Source of the DNA: Luteibacter anthropi
Lineage (GTDB): Bacteria; Pseudomonadota; Gammaproteobacteria; Xanthomonadales; Rhodanobacteraceae
Direction of reading: 5' to 3'
NCBI RefSeq assembly: GCF_011759365.1
Contig: NZ_JAARLZ010000002.1
Location: forward strand, 62,001-126,000
Length of the DNA stretch: 64,000 nt
In this document: piece by piece, positions 45,501 to 51,401 of the stretch
Layout of the letters: each line of letters begins with the position of its first letter
Numbering within the stretch: the stretch's first letter is position 1
Position numbers and translations under genes: made by a program
Notes under the pieces: model-generated
The model's input: only the letters and a program-made list of their open reading frames with translations
Told to the model about the DNA's origin: nothing
Database searches by the model: none

Positions 45501-47329
45501 CACTGCAGGTCATCGATGCCGGCGGTGGCACGGCGAGCGGCGCGCTCGTGGTGAACATCGTGGACGACGTGCCCACGGCACGCCCGGATACGGCGACGGT
45601 GCATGAGGACGGTGCGCCGGTCACGGGTAACGTGATCACGGGCGGTGCCGGTGCGGATCGTATCGGCGCCGACGCTAATCCATTGCCTGTGGCCGGGGTG
45701 GTCCACGGTGCGTCGAATGGTCCGGTCAGCGGCAACGTCGGCAGTGGCGTGGCCGGTACCTATGGCACGCTCACGCTGAATGCCGACGGCAGCTACACCT
45801 ATGCACTGGACAACGCCAATCCCAGGGTCAATGCACTCAAGGACGGCGACACGCTGACCGAGGTCTACACGTACACCATCGTCGATGGTGACGGGGACAG
45901 CAGCACCACCACGCTGACCATCACCATCGCCGGTCATACCGACGGTACGCCTGCCATCGTCCCTCACGACGGCAACGGCGAAGGCAACGGACCGCTCACC
46001 ACCGGCCACACCACCGTATGGGAATCGGGCCTGACCAGCGATGGTCCGGCCGGGCAGGGTAAGAGCGCCTCCGACACCATCGTCGTCTCCGCGCCGGATG
46101 GCCTGACGTCGATCACGGTCGGTGGCGTCACGCTCACGGCGGATCAGCTGACGACGCTGGGCAACGGAAAGACGGTGACGGTCGTGACCGGCAACGGCAC
46201 GCTGGTGCTCACCGGCTTCGAGCCGACGGCCACCGTGGGTGGTGTCGTGACGCAGGGCACGCTGTCGTACACCTATACGCTGGGTGGCGCGGTGGGCCAG
46301 CCCGGTACCGATCACAGCACCGACACCATCGCGTTGTCCGTGAACGACGCCGGTGGCGGCAAGGCCACGGGTAGCCTGGTCATCGATATCGTCAACGACG
46401 TGCCGACGGCGCACGACGATGCGGCATCGATCGATCGCGATGCCGCGCAGGGCAGTGCCTCGGGCAATGTGTTCACCGGGGGCCCATCGCATACGGGAGC
46501 TGACCGCATCGGTGCGGATGGTCCTGCAAAGGGCGGCCCGGTGACGGGCGTCACCTCCGATAATCTCGGCCAGCGTGGCAGCATCGGCAATGCAAGCCCG
46601 GGGCAGTACGGCACGCTCGTGCTCAACGCCGATGGCAGCTACACATACGTGGTGGACCCGCGCAATCCGCAGGTCAGCGCCCTGGATGCCAGCCGGACGC
46701 TGAGCGAAGTGTTCGTCTACACGATTACCGATGCGGACGGCGATACCAGCGAGGCACGCCTGGTCATCACCATCCGTGGTGCCACGCCGCCGATCCAGGC
46801 GCGTTGGGGCGACCAGATCTTCCCGCTGTCCCACGAGTGGCCCGGCCGCGATATCCGCCAGGGCTACGATCCCGGCCTGTTCATCCTGCCCACCGTCGAT
46901 GGCGTGCAGCGGGATACCCAGGCCTGGCAGCTCGGCAGGATGACCGGTGCCATTCATGGACTGGAAGCGGGCACGACGGATCTCGATCCGGACAACGTGC
47001 AGTACGTGCTGCGTGACGGCGTGGCCTTCTCGCGGCAGCTGCTCGTGGAAGTGCGCAGCCAGTCGCGTGTGGCCAGCCGCGACGCGGGCCTGGGCTCGCG
47101 CGTGCTGTGGGACGACTTCTCGCCCTTTGCCTCGCAACGCATCGAGCAGACCCTCCGCCACGATCAGGACGAACGCGGCAAGGCAGACAAGGCTCAGCCT
47201 TCGCACACCGTCAGGCTGCCGCGCGCGGACGCGCCTCCGGCCGGCGCGCCGTCCCTGTCCACCCGTCTCGCCCGGCTGGCCCACGGCGCTCCCGCGCCGG
47301 TCGCCGCTCCGAAGCTGCCCCATCACTAA
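36554..47329 (+). CDS. Giant repetitive surface protein: LEPR-type N-terminus, Ig/cadherin-like and VCBS repeats
   Basis: 3,591 aa from ATG 36554 (AGGGGG 8 bases upstream). There is no classical Sec signal peptide. Residues ~13-24 contain RYALEPRQMYDGAAL, the LEPR-type N-terminal motif seen on large secreted adhesins. Residues ~75-1,920 hold diverse cadherin/Ig-like modules (VTPSNDPVSVADATKTVDE, NDPPTVTAPNGPIDLDS, GGFSVDDVDYTDQGG). Residues ~1,925-3,410 are six long VCBS-type units with GTLTLNADGSYTYVLDNTN-like strands. The C-terminal ~180 residues (LSHEWPGRDIRQGYDPGLF) are non-repetitive; no RTX nonapeptides are visible. It is followed by four envelope genes that probably export, anchor or process it. 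Role in adhesion or biofilm is inferred. Confidence 0.88.
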   Translation: MTGTKYPHVFRPRSHRYALEPRQMYDGAALTEASTHHADPGEGSHDGAAFRSAATEQPGHAVQTAMLAAPRVALAAAGGMDITTSSKGLTVSEPSTLNATGADRGTLSGWSIDGSGTVTVTAVVSDTSKGLLGTTTAATSVAGGYRFTGSVADATAWLNQLTFTAADVELGNTAARTTIEVSVTDSQSHSANHSLDVTVTPSNDPVSVADATKTVDEVSSTGGPSISVIGTDTLVAIDPEVAVGTQTPEQIVYSVTDLPKYGYLALEGNRLGAGSVFTQQDVIDGKLTYVHTATGADQDTTDGFIARVNDGATPADRSDTVHVTLAIRPMNQAPTIGGTGVVYEGQPANAVDTGNVGKYIVADSGGDPQDTALRVTITGLPQHGTLYFDGMAVVVGQSFDYADRARLAYANDGVDGISQDSFGVRVTDMGGGTGVPASTDGTVHLDVHAVDDDPALDPASTRHATVTAGGDGSAGAYSVVLTPTMIGATDVDSPDQNISFVTGQAGLTHGYLLLNGERLKDGATFTMADVRAGRVQYVQTAGATAGQQDTFHFQVVDNTTALRWNPDGSTFTRIGGDYTGGTPADTLRDYTFTIDLAPTAAGNDGAFPIHDVTTVEHQSTYAGMDPSGNKIGSVLEGGSIVLHGTTTNGQPTDFSTTPGLSYTAQGVDPSQVVYTFLGFTSDGAGTGNAGTLQKQVGSAWVDISAFGTFTQADLDAGRIRFQHDGDSEDFHTTARFSVSAGLVDVVNGQPTVDNWQPSFDIYVTPTNDLPVVTGSSGTVIPEGGTGYITRGQLGISDPDDARSEPWLEGSPTLPNGDPNYAYNNDASGTGALKFMVNNLPAGGTLQYSTDGGHTWQNVTAGTLLDASIITDDSTTTGLRFVSNGSEVRNASFTVTAVDRWGAHSATDGTVSIQITNVNDAPQIAKDPTQANPTVPSDSPNNIGGAPANNPLTVVEGGAGRITDAMLQAYDPDSSARQVQYTITSAPAHGRIAYSTDGVNFQYLGVGSSFTQADVSAGRIYYLNDGTEPAGTAFPNTPDDRFGFTVSDGDKEQAGNQFWIYTSPANDPPTVTAPNGPIDLDSADPRYNPVPGFSVADPDLTTVGPGDVDYLRVTVRLLHSDGTAFSAAEYAAAGGVSIGYGTGGASVDAAHGGSNDYLVLSGTRAQVNAALAGLTVTFGSDRNAIYQVQVIADDRLRDTSGQLTGSANGGAVNQSATPGTGTATTAVDATEYDWYSAGVPVKNGNIGASSVSVRASSVNEPGTISGPSGSTVYEDQATFIGGSFVVSDPESAAFDTPVTVRLSVPSGVLGIGGNGAQGSATASAAGSRAVTISGDNTGTLVLTGRASDIQALLNDAALGLTYLSAPNVNHDMNGAAPGDVTLTVHFDDTGSAIGSDTGAGSVPNNPADLQIGIDIVAVNDPPTVNAGSGTIYLNGSTPVGGFSVDDVDYTDQGGITTGEHDFMQVTVRISDAAGNALPRSAYGDIVLGSSASGTSGATVDGTSNGNGIALVIRGTRQQVNDYLAGLKVSIGGNLANVDQAYRVDVIADDRLRDVTTGALDGSGAANGGENAATGGGVQAVPVTDVDPYGKLPAGLGQNVALGSRTVFPSSINNPTAIGVTAPNVTDESAAGIYTLSHVTLADPDAGTADITATVTLPSGFGVHDIGGSPDRTGSFGTATYVIGQDAQGRTTVTITGSIDKVQAAINAVGVKLPPSASGDNNAYWNGTFQVMISVNDGGNHGDRPDRGTLDGDAADNAAHDPSTVGDEYGYADGENGSSNALVTTRVFNVTVNSATKVSESGLVDHDGKDGVDGAQAFALFNPLDSVTLGNPADGPGHSVTLTLAQLQDLASVPLADRTMTTAAGTLVVTGYVPGADSAHGTLLYHYTLNGAQSQPGAASSMETVAIAMRDSAGFTDSGRINVTIVNDTPTARPDTGTVNEDGAPLTGNVVTGGPGADRVGADANPNPVTGVVYGTSGGHVSGHVGAGVTGTYGTLTLNADGSYTYVLDNTNPTVNALKDGQSLTEVYTYTITDGDGDRSTTTLTITIAGHTDGAPAIVPHDGNGAADGHTTVWESGLTPDGPSGQLKTATDTVDISAADGLTSITVGGTTLTAGQLAGLSAGTPRQITTSRGTLWLTGFQVTASVGGVPTAGTLSYTYTLGGSINQPGLDHSTDTIALAVNDAGGGTASGSLVVNIVNDVPTARPDTADVNEDGAPVSGNVVTGGAGADRIGADANGSPVVGVAPGNTGVPATGNLGTGVAGSYGTLTLNANGSYTYVLDNTNPAVNALKDGQTLTETYTYTIADGDGDRSTTTLTITINGHTDGVPSIVPVDGNGAATGHATVIEAGLANHDGTQTTGGSIDLTAADGLAGVTVGGTTLTLAQLDALNNGQAVTIHTPDGTLVLTGFNPTTSVGGVPTAGTLTYTYTLDHSVPRQGGGTDAIDLKVVDAGGGTANGTLVINIVDDTPTARPDTADIDEDGPSIAGNVVTGGPGADRIGADTNPLPVTGVVYGNTGGPVSGHVGTGVTGTYGTLTLNADGSYSYVLDNANPTVNALKDGDTLTEVYTYTIVDGDGDTSTTTLTITIHGHTDGGPSMKPHEGNGTNAAGENTVWESGLTSDGPDHQGRTTTGSIDITAPDGLASISVDGVVLNTAQLAALGNGSPVTVMTPYGTLTLAGFQPTRTVGGITVEGSLNYTYELNGAVTQPGIDRTADAIALTVTDAGGGSSTGRLTINIVNDAPTARPDAADVNEDGAPVSGNVVTGGAGADRIGADANALPVAGVVHGTASGPVSGNVGSGVAGTYGTLTLNADGSYTYAVDNANPTVNALKDGQTLTETYSYTIVDADGDSSTTTLTITIHGHTDGTPSIVPVDGNGAATGHATVIEAGLANHDGTQTTGGSIDLTAADGLAGVTIGGTSLTLAQLDALNNGQPVTIHTPDGTLMLTGFNPTTSVGGVPTAGTLTYTYTLDHSVPRQGGGTDTIALQVIDAGGGTASGALVVNIVDDVPTARPDTATVHEDGAPVTGNVITGGAGADRIGADANPLPVAGVVHGASNGPVSGNVGSGVAGTYGTLTLNADGSYTYALDNANPRVNALKDGDTLTEVYTYTIVDGDGDSSTTTLTITIAGHTDGTPAIVPHDGNGEGNGPLTTGHTTVWESGLTSDGPAGQGKSASDTIVVSAPDGLTSITVGGVTLTADQLTTLGNGKTVTVVTGNGTLVLTGFEPTATVGGVVTQGTLSYTYTLGGAVGQPGTDHSTDTIALSVNDAGGGKATGSLVIDIVNDVPTAHDDAASIDRDAAQGSASGNVFTGGPSHTGADRIGADGPAKGGPVTGVTSDNLGQRGSIGNASPGQYGTLVLNADGSYTYVVDPRNPQVSALDASRTLSEVFVYTITDADGDTSEARLVITIRGATPPIQARWGDQIFPLSHEWPGRDIRQGYDPGLFILPTVDGVQRDTQAWQLGRMTGAIHGLEAGTTDLDPDNVQYVLRDGVAFSRQLLVEVRSQSRVASRDAGLGSRVLWDDFSPFASQRIEQTLRHDQDERGKADKAQPSHTVRLPRADAPPAGAPSLSTRLARLAHGAPAPVAAPKLPHH
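42335..46795 (+). repeat. Six tandem ~800-bp VCBS units in alternating A/B order
   Basis: Unit starts (PTARPD-type codons) are near 42335, 43151, 43952, 44771, 45572 and 46402. Spacings alternate at about 816, 801, 819, 801 and 830 bp. Units 1, 3 and 5 carry the WESGLT-DGP variant in their second half; units 2 and 4 carry the VIEAGLANHDGTQTTGG variant. The B units (about 43540-43930 and 45160-45550) are nearly identical at DNA level, 1,620 bp apart, pointing to recent duplication of an A+B pair or gene conversion. Unit 6 is divergent and incomplete. Confidence 0.82.
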
Positions 47330-47384
47330 TCGCGCCCCGGTGGCGGCGAACGCCACCGGAACCGTATACGAGGAACGAACCGAC

Positions 47385-49277
47385 ATGTCTCATCTCCATG
47401 CCCTGAAGCCGCTCTCACTGGTGACCGCTCTCGCCGCCGCCGTCTTCCTCGCCGGTTGCGGCGCGGTGAAGCCGCGCCCGCTCACCCATGACGACGTGAG
47501 CAACCGTGCGCGCAGCGACCAGCAGGCGATGTACAAGGACCAGGAGCCGGTCACCGGCCCCATCACGCTGTCCGATGCGATGGCGCGTTCGCTGAAGTAC
47601 AACCTCGACCATCGCCTGAAGCTGATGGAAACCTCGCTCTCGCGTGGCCTGCTCGACGTATCCCAGCTCGACATGCTGCCGAAGCTGATGGCCGATGCCG
47701 GCTACCGCTGGCGCAGCAACGATTCGGGCGGTACCAGCATCGGCATCCAGGACCGCATCGTCAGCCTGCGCCCTTCTACCTCGGAAGAGCGCGTGCATTA
47801 CCTGGCCGACGCCACGCTGTCGTGGGACGTGCTCGACTTCGGCCTCAGCTATTACCGCGCGAAGCAGCAGGCCGATGACGTCAACATCACCGACGAGCGT
47901 CGTCGCAAGGTGTTGCAGAACATCGTGCAAGACGTGCGCGATGCGTACTGGCGCGCCCTGGGTGCGCAGCGCCTGCTGGGCGAGACCGAGACCCTGGCCG
48001 AAGGCATCCAGTCCGCACTGGAAAAGAGCCGCGAGGCCGAGCGGGCCGGCGTGCTGCCGCCCGTGGAAGGCCTGGAATACCAGCGTGCGCTGCTCGATGC
48101 GATGACCCTGGTGAACCAGAAGCGCCAGGAGATGGAATTCGCCCGTCGCGAACTCGCCGCGCTGATGAACCTGCCGCCTGGCACGGTGTTCACGCTGGCC
48201 GACGTGAGCGAGACGACCCTGACCCAGGTGCCGGGCAATGTGGAGCAACTGGAACAGCTGGCCCTGGAGCAGCGCCCCGAACTGCGCGAGGAAGACTACA
48301 AGACGCGCATCGACGCCATCGAGACGAAAAAGCAGATTGCCGCGCTGTTCCCGAACCTCAACCTGTTCGTGGGTGCGGGTCACGACTCCAACAAGTACCT
48401 CTATAACGAGAGCTGGTCGCAGGGTGGCGTCAGCATGTCGATGAACCTCATGCGCCTTGCGGGCCTGCCGGCCATCCGGCGCACCAACGACGCCCGCATG
48501 AAGGTGGACGATGCGCGCCGCATGGCGTTGAGCATGGCCGTGCTGACCCAGGTGCGCGTTTCAGTGGAACGCTACAAGCTGGCGGTGTATGACCACCAGC
48601 TCGCCGAGCAGTCCGCACAGGTGGACCAGCGCCTGGCCAGCGTGGCGAAGGCGGGCTCGGGCAACCAGCTCACCAGCGAACTGGAAACACTGCGCACGCA
48701 GGCCCGCGCGATGGTGTCGCGTTTCCAGGAAGCCTCGTCGTATGCCGCCGCGCAGTCGGCATACGGCCGCGTGCTGAACTCGGTAGGTATCGACCTCATG
48801 CCCGAAGAGGTCGCCGGCAGCGATATCCCCGCACTGTCCAAAGCGATCCAGGCAAGCCTCGTCGAGGGCGAGAAGCAGGTGTTCACCGAGATGGCCGATG
48901 CGGTGCAGGTGGAGCGTCCGTTGCACCTCAGCGTGAGCGGCCTGCCGGCAAAGGTCGATGGCGAGGCAGTGCGTGGCGCACTGACCCACGTGATGACCGG
49001 CAACCATATCGCCATGGGCGAGGGTGCCGATGGCCTGGCCATGGCACTGCGTTTCAGCTCCGCGCCCGGTCGCTCGTCCACGAAGGCCCAGTGGGACATG
49101 ACGGTGCAGGATGCCAGCGGCAAACGCCTGCTGGAGCGCAGCTACCTCAGCTTCGTGCCCAACGAGGTCACCACGCGGGCGGTCGCCGCGCTGGCCGAAG
49201 CCGCCGCGCTGTCGATCCTTGCCGATATCCGTCGCCTGGCCGCCGCGCCTGAAACCGCGGATGCGTCGAAGCCGTGA
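47385..49277 (+). CDS. Lipoprotein TolC-family outer-membrane channel with extra C-terminal domain
   Basis: 630 aa from ATG 47385 (GAGGA about 11 bases upstream), 55 bases after the adhesin. The lipoprotein signal is LAAAVFLAGCGAV (lipobox LAGC). Residues ~60-475 form the TolC fold with long coiled-coil helices (ADATLSWDVLDFGLSYYRAKQQADD; RREMEFARRELAALMNLPPG; NQLTSELETLRTQAR). From about residue 490 an additional ~140-residue domain (LHLSVSGLPAKVDGEAVRGAL, WDMTVQDASGKRLLERSYLSF) is absent from ordinary TolC proteins; its pattern vaguely recalls LpoB/CsgG-like periplasmic domains. It ends overlapping the next gene (GTGA). Confidence 0.88.
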   Translation: MSHLHALKPLSLVTALAAAVFLAGCGAVKPRPLTHDDVSNRARSDQQAMYKDQEPVTGPITLSDAMARSLKYNLDHRLKLMETSLSRGLLDVSQLDMLPKLMADAGYRWRSNDSGGTSIGIQDRIVSLRPSTSEERVHYLADATLSWDVLDFGLSYYRAKQQADDVNITDERRRKVLQNIVQDVRDAYWRALGAQRLLGETETLAEGIQSALEKSREAERAGVLPPVEGLEYQRALLDAMTLVNQKRQEMEFARRELAALMNLPPGTVFTLADVSETTLTQVPGNVEQLEQLALEQRPELREEDYKTRIDAIETKKQIAALFPNLNLFVGAGHDSNKYLYNESWSQGGVSMSMNLMRLAGLPAIRRTNDARMKVDDARRMALSMAVLTQVRVSVERYKLAVYDHQLAEQSAQVDQRLASVAKAGSGNQLTSELETLRTQARAMVSRFQEASSYAAAQSAYGRVLNSVGIDLMPEEVAGSDIPALSKAIQASLVEGEKQVFTEMADAVQVERPLHLSVSGLPAKVDGEAVRGALTHVMTGNHIAMGEGADGLAMALRFSSAPGRSSTKAQWDMTVQDASGKRLLERSYLSFVPNEVTTRAVAALAEAAALSILADIRRLAAAPETADASKP

Positions 49278-50017
49278 AGCTCGCCATGATCAGACATACG
49301 CTTGCCTTTGCCGCGTTCGTCGCAGCGTTTCCCGTCATCGCGCAGCAGGCGCCGGTACGCTTTCTCGTGGTGGCCAATCGCGAGAGCCCGTTATCGGCCG
49401 TGGTGCCGGGCCGTATCGCGCGGATCAACGTGCAGCTTGGCGACAGCGTAGCGGCAGGCAAGGTACTGGCATCGCTGGATTGCAGCGACCTGGAAGCACG
49501 CCGGGCCAGCGCGAATGCCGAATACAACGCGGCGCAGCTGCGCTATGAGGCCAAGGCCAAGCTTCAGGGCCTGCAATCGGCTGCCGCGCTCGAAGTCGAA
49601 CTGACCGCGGCCGATGTCGATCGCACCCGCAGCCAGGTGCGTATTTTCGATGCGCAGCTGGCCCAGTGCCGTTTCGTCGCACCGTTCGAGGGCCGTGTTG
49701 CACGCGTGCATGTCAAGGAGGGGCAGGGTGTGGCGGCCGGTGCGCCCGTGATCGACCTGGTGGGCACGGGCGTGCCCAAGGCACGTCTCAACGTACCGTC
49801 GAACTGGATCAGCTGGCTGAAGCCGGGCGCGCATCTTGACGCCGTGGTGGACGAAACCGGTGCTCACTACACGCTCGCCGTGACCCGTATCAGCGGTCGC
49901 GTGGATGCGGTGAGCCAGACCGTGGAAATCGAGGCGGATTTCCAGGGTGATACCGCGCAGGTATGGCCGGGCATGAGTGGCCGCGCGCAGGCCCCGAAGC
50001 CGGCAGCGCAGGGCTGA
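49274..50017 (+). CDS. Small HlyD/RND-type periplasmic adaptor
   Basis: A 247-aa protein overlapping the TolC gene by 4 bases (GTG 49274); ATG 49286 is an alternative. The signal peptide (LAFAAFVAAFPVIAQQ) precedes a barrel-sandwich domain split by a short coiled coil: SAVVPGRIARINVQLGDSVAAGKVLASLD, YNAAQLRYEAKAKLQGLQSAAALEVELTAADVDRTR, CRFVAPFEGRVARVHVKEGQGVAAG. A beta-barrel follows. It should bridge the TolC-like channel and the membrane partners encoded next. Confidence 0.87.
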   Translation: MKLAMIRHTLAFAAFVAAFPVIAQQAPVRFLVVANRESPLSAVVPGRIARINVQLGDSVAAGKVLASLDCSDLEARRASANAEYNAAQLRYEAKAKLQGLQSAAALEVELTAADVDRTRSQVRIFDAQLAQCRFVAPFEGRVARVHVKEGQGVAAGAPVIDLVGTGVPKARLNVPSNWISWLKPGAHLDAVVDETGAHYTLAVTRISGRVDAVSQTVEIEADFQGDTAQVWPGMSGRAQAPKPAAQG

Positions 50018-50021
50018 GACG

Positions 50022-51401
50022 ATGACCGCGCACGCTTCCGCTCCTCCTTCCGCGTCCGCGCGGTTCTATGCCGTGGCCGCCCGGGTGGAAGCGGCCACGC
50101 GTGCCGCGGAACTCGGCTTCACCATCTGCAACGAAACGCGCACGCTCGTCGATTACCGCCAGGCGGCTCTGGTCGAACTGTCGCCGGGCCGCCCGGCTCG
50201 ACTGGTTGCGCATTCGGGGCTGGCAGAGACCGATGCCAACACGCCCTACGCCTTGTGGTTGTCGGCTGCTGCCGCGCGCATCGCGAAGCGCTGCGAAACG
50301 CTGCCGCCCACGGCGCGCGTGCTTCCGCTGTCGCCCGCTGCGCTCGGCGAGGAACTGGCGGCCGGCTGGGATGAATGGCTGCCGGCGCATGTCTGGGTGC
50401 TGCCACTGGTGGCGCCCGATGGCACGGTGAATGCCTTGCTCTTCCTTGCGCGAGAGCAGGCGTGGCCGGAAACCTTGTCGATGGACAGCGCGGAGTTTGC
50501 CCTGTTGCAACTGGTGAACCTCTACGGGTTCGCGTGGTGGTCGCTGGTGGCCCGGCCTTCGCTGTGGCGGCGCGGCTGGAAGGCGGCCTTCACCGGGCGA
50601 CGGTTGCGCTACGCCCTGGTGGGGCTGCTGCTCATCATGCTGTTGCCGATCCGCGAATACACGCTGGTGCCGGCGGAAGTGATTTCCACCGAAAGCCAGG
50701 TCATCGCATCGCCCCGCGAAGGGGTGGTGCATCGCATGGTGGTGTTACCCAATACACCGGTGAAAGCCGGCGACGTGCTCGCGGAACTGGACGACACCAC
50801 GCTGCGTAACCGCCTCGCCGTGGCGCAGGCGGAGCTGGCGACGGCCGCGGTGGAAATGCACCAGGCCTCCCAGCAGGCCATCGAAAACCAGAACGCCAAG
50901 GCGGACCTCGGGCTGGCCGAAGGCAAGTGGCGTGAGCGCCAGGTCGATGCGGCCTCGCTTCAGCGCGAGGTGGACAAGCTCGCCATCCGTGCACCGGCCG
51001 ACGGTGTGTTCGTCTATGGCGACCCCGATGAATGGGCCGGCAAGCCGGTGCAGACCGGTGAGCGCATCGGTCTGCTCGCCGATCCGCATGCATTGGGCGT
51101 GCGCGCCTGGGCCCCGGTGGGCGAGGCGACCAACCTGGCACAGGGGGCCGCCATGAAGGTGTTCCTGAAGGTGGCGCCGCTCAGCCCCTTCGATGCCACG
51201 CTGGACTATGCCGGCTACCAGCCGGTGGAAGCGCCCAATGGCGTGGCGAGCTACATGCTGCGCGGCACGGTGGACGGCACGCCCGCCGATGCACGTATCG
51301 GCCTGCAGGGGACAGCTCGGGTATCGGGCCAGTGGAGCGTGCTCGGCTATCTGCTGCTGCGCCGTCCGCTGGCGACCATGCGGGCGTGGTGTGGCCTGTG
51401 A
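50022..51401 (+). CDS. HlyD-type adaptor with N-terminal GAF-like domain
   Basis: 459 aa from ATG 50022, 4 bases after the preceding stop. Residues ~15-170 look like a cytoplasmic GAF domain (VEAATRAAELGFTICNETRTLVDYRQAALVEL ... WVLPLVAPDGTVNALLFLAREQ). A single transmembrane helix follows (LRYALVGLLLIMLLP, about 205-220). The periplasmic part is HlyD-like (QVIASPREGVVHRMVVLPNTPVKAGDVLAELDD, short coiled coil, LAIRAPADGVFVYGDPDEWAGKPVQTGERIGLLAD). Sequences such as this occur with M50/HlyD partners. The GAF-like assignment is by pattern and tentative. Confidence 0.82.
   Translation: MTAHASAPPSASARFYAVAARVEAATRAAELGFTICNETRTLVDYRQAALVELSPGRPARLVAHSGLAETDANTPYALWLSAAAARIAKRCETLPPTARVLPLSPAALGEELAAGWDEWLPAHVWVLPLVAPDGTVNALLFLAREQAWPETLSMDSAEFALLQLVNLYGFAWWSLVARPSLWRRGWKAAFTGRRLRYALVGLLLIMLLPIREYTLVPAEVISTESQVIASPREGVVHRMVVLPNTPVKAGDVLAELDDTTLRNRLAVAQAELATAAVEMHQASQQAIENQNAKADLGLAEGKWRERQVDAASLQREVDKLAIRAPADGVFVYGDPDEWAGKPVQTGERIGLLADPHALGVRAWAPVGEATNLAQGAAMKVFLKVAPLSPFDATLDYAGYQPVEAPNGVASYMLRGTVDGTPADARIGLQGTARVSGQWSVLGYLLLRRPLATMRAWCGL

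Noticed and set aside
42335-46795. Possible CRISPR-like periodicity
   Set aside because: The repeats are about 800 bp long, in frame and encode VCBS domains; there are no short direct repeats with spacers anywhere in the window.
36554-47329. RTX toxin interpretation of the giant protein
   Set aside because: No GGxGxDxxx nonapeptides and no ABC exporter gene adjacent; the repeats are VCBS/cadherin-like.
38087-47386. 3,099-codon open frame on the minus strand opposite the adhesin
   Set aside because: It mirrors the repetitive, GC-biased coding frame of the adhesin, has no ribosome site, and its translation is Arg/His/Val-rich without recognisable domains. Antisense openness is expected from codon bias.
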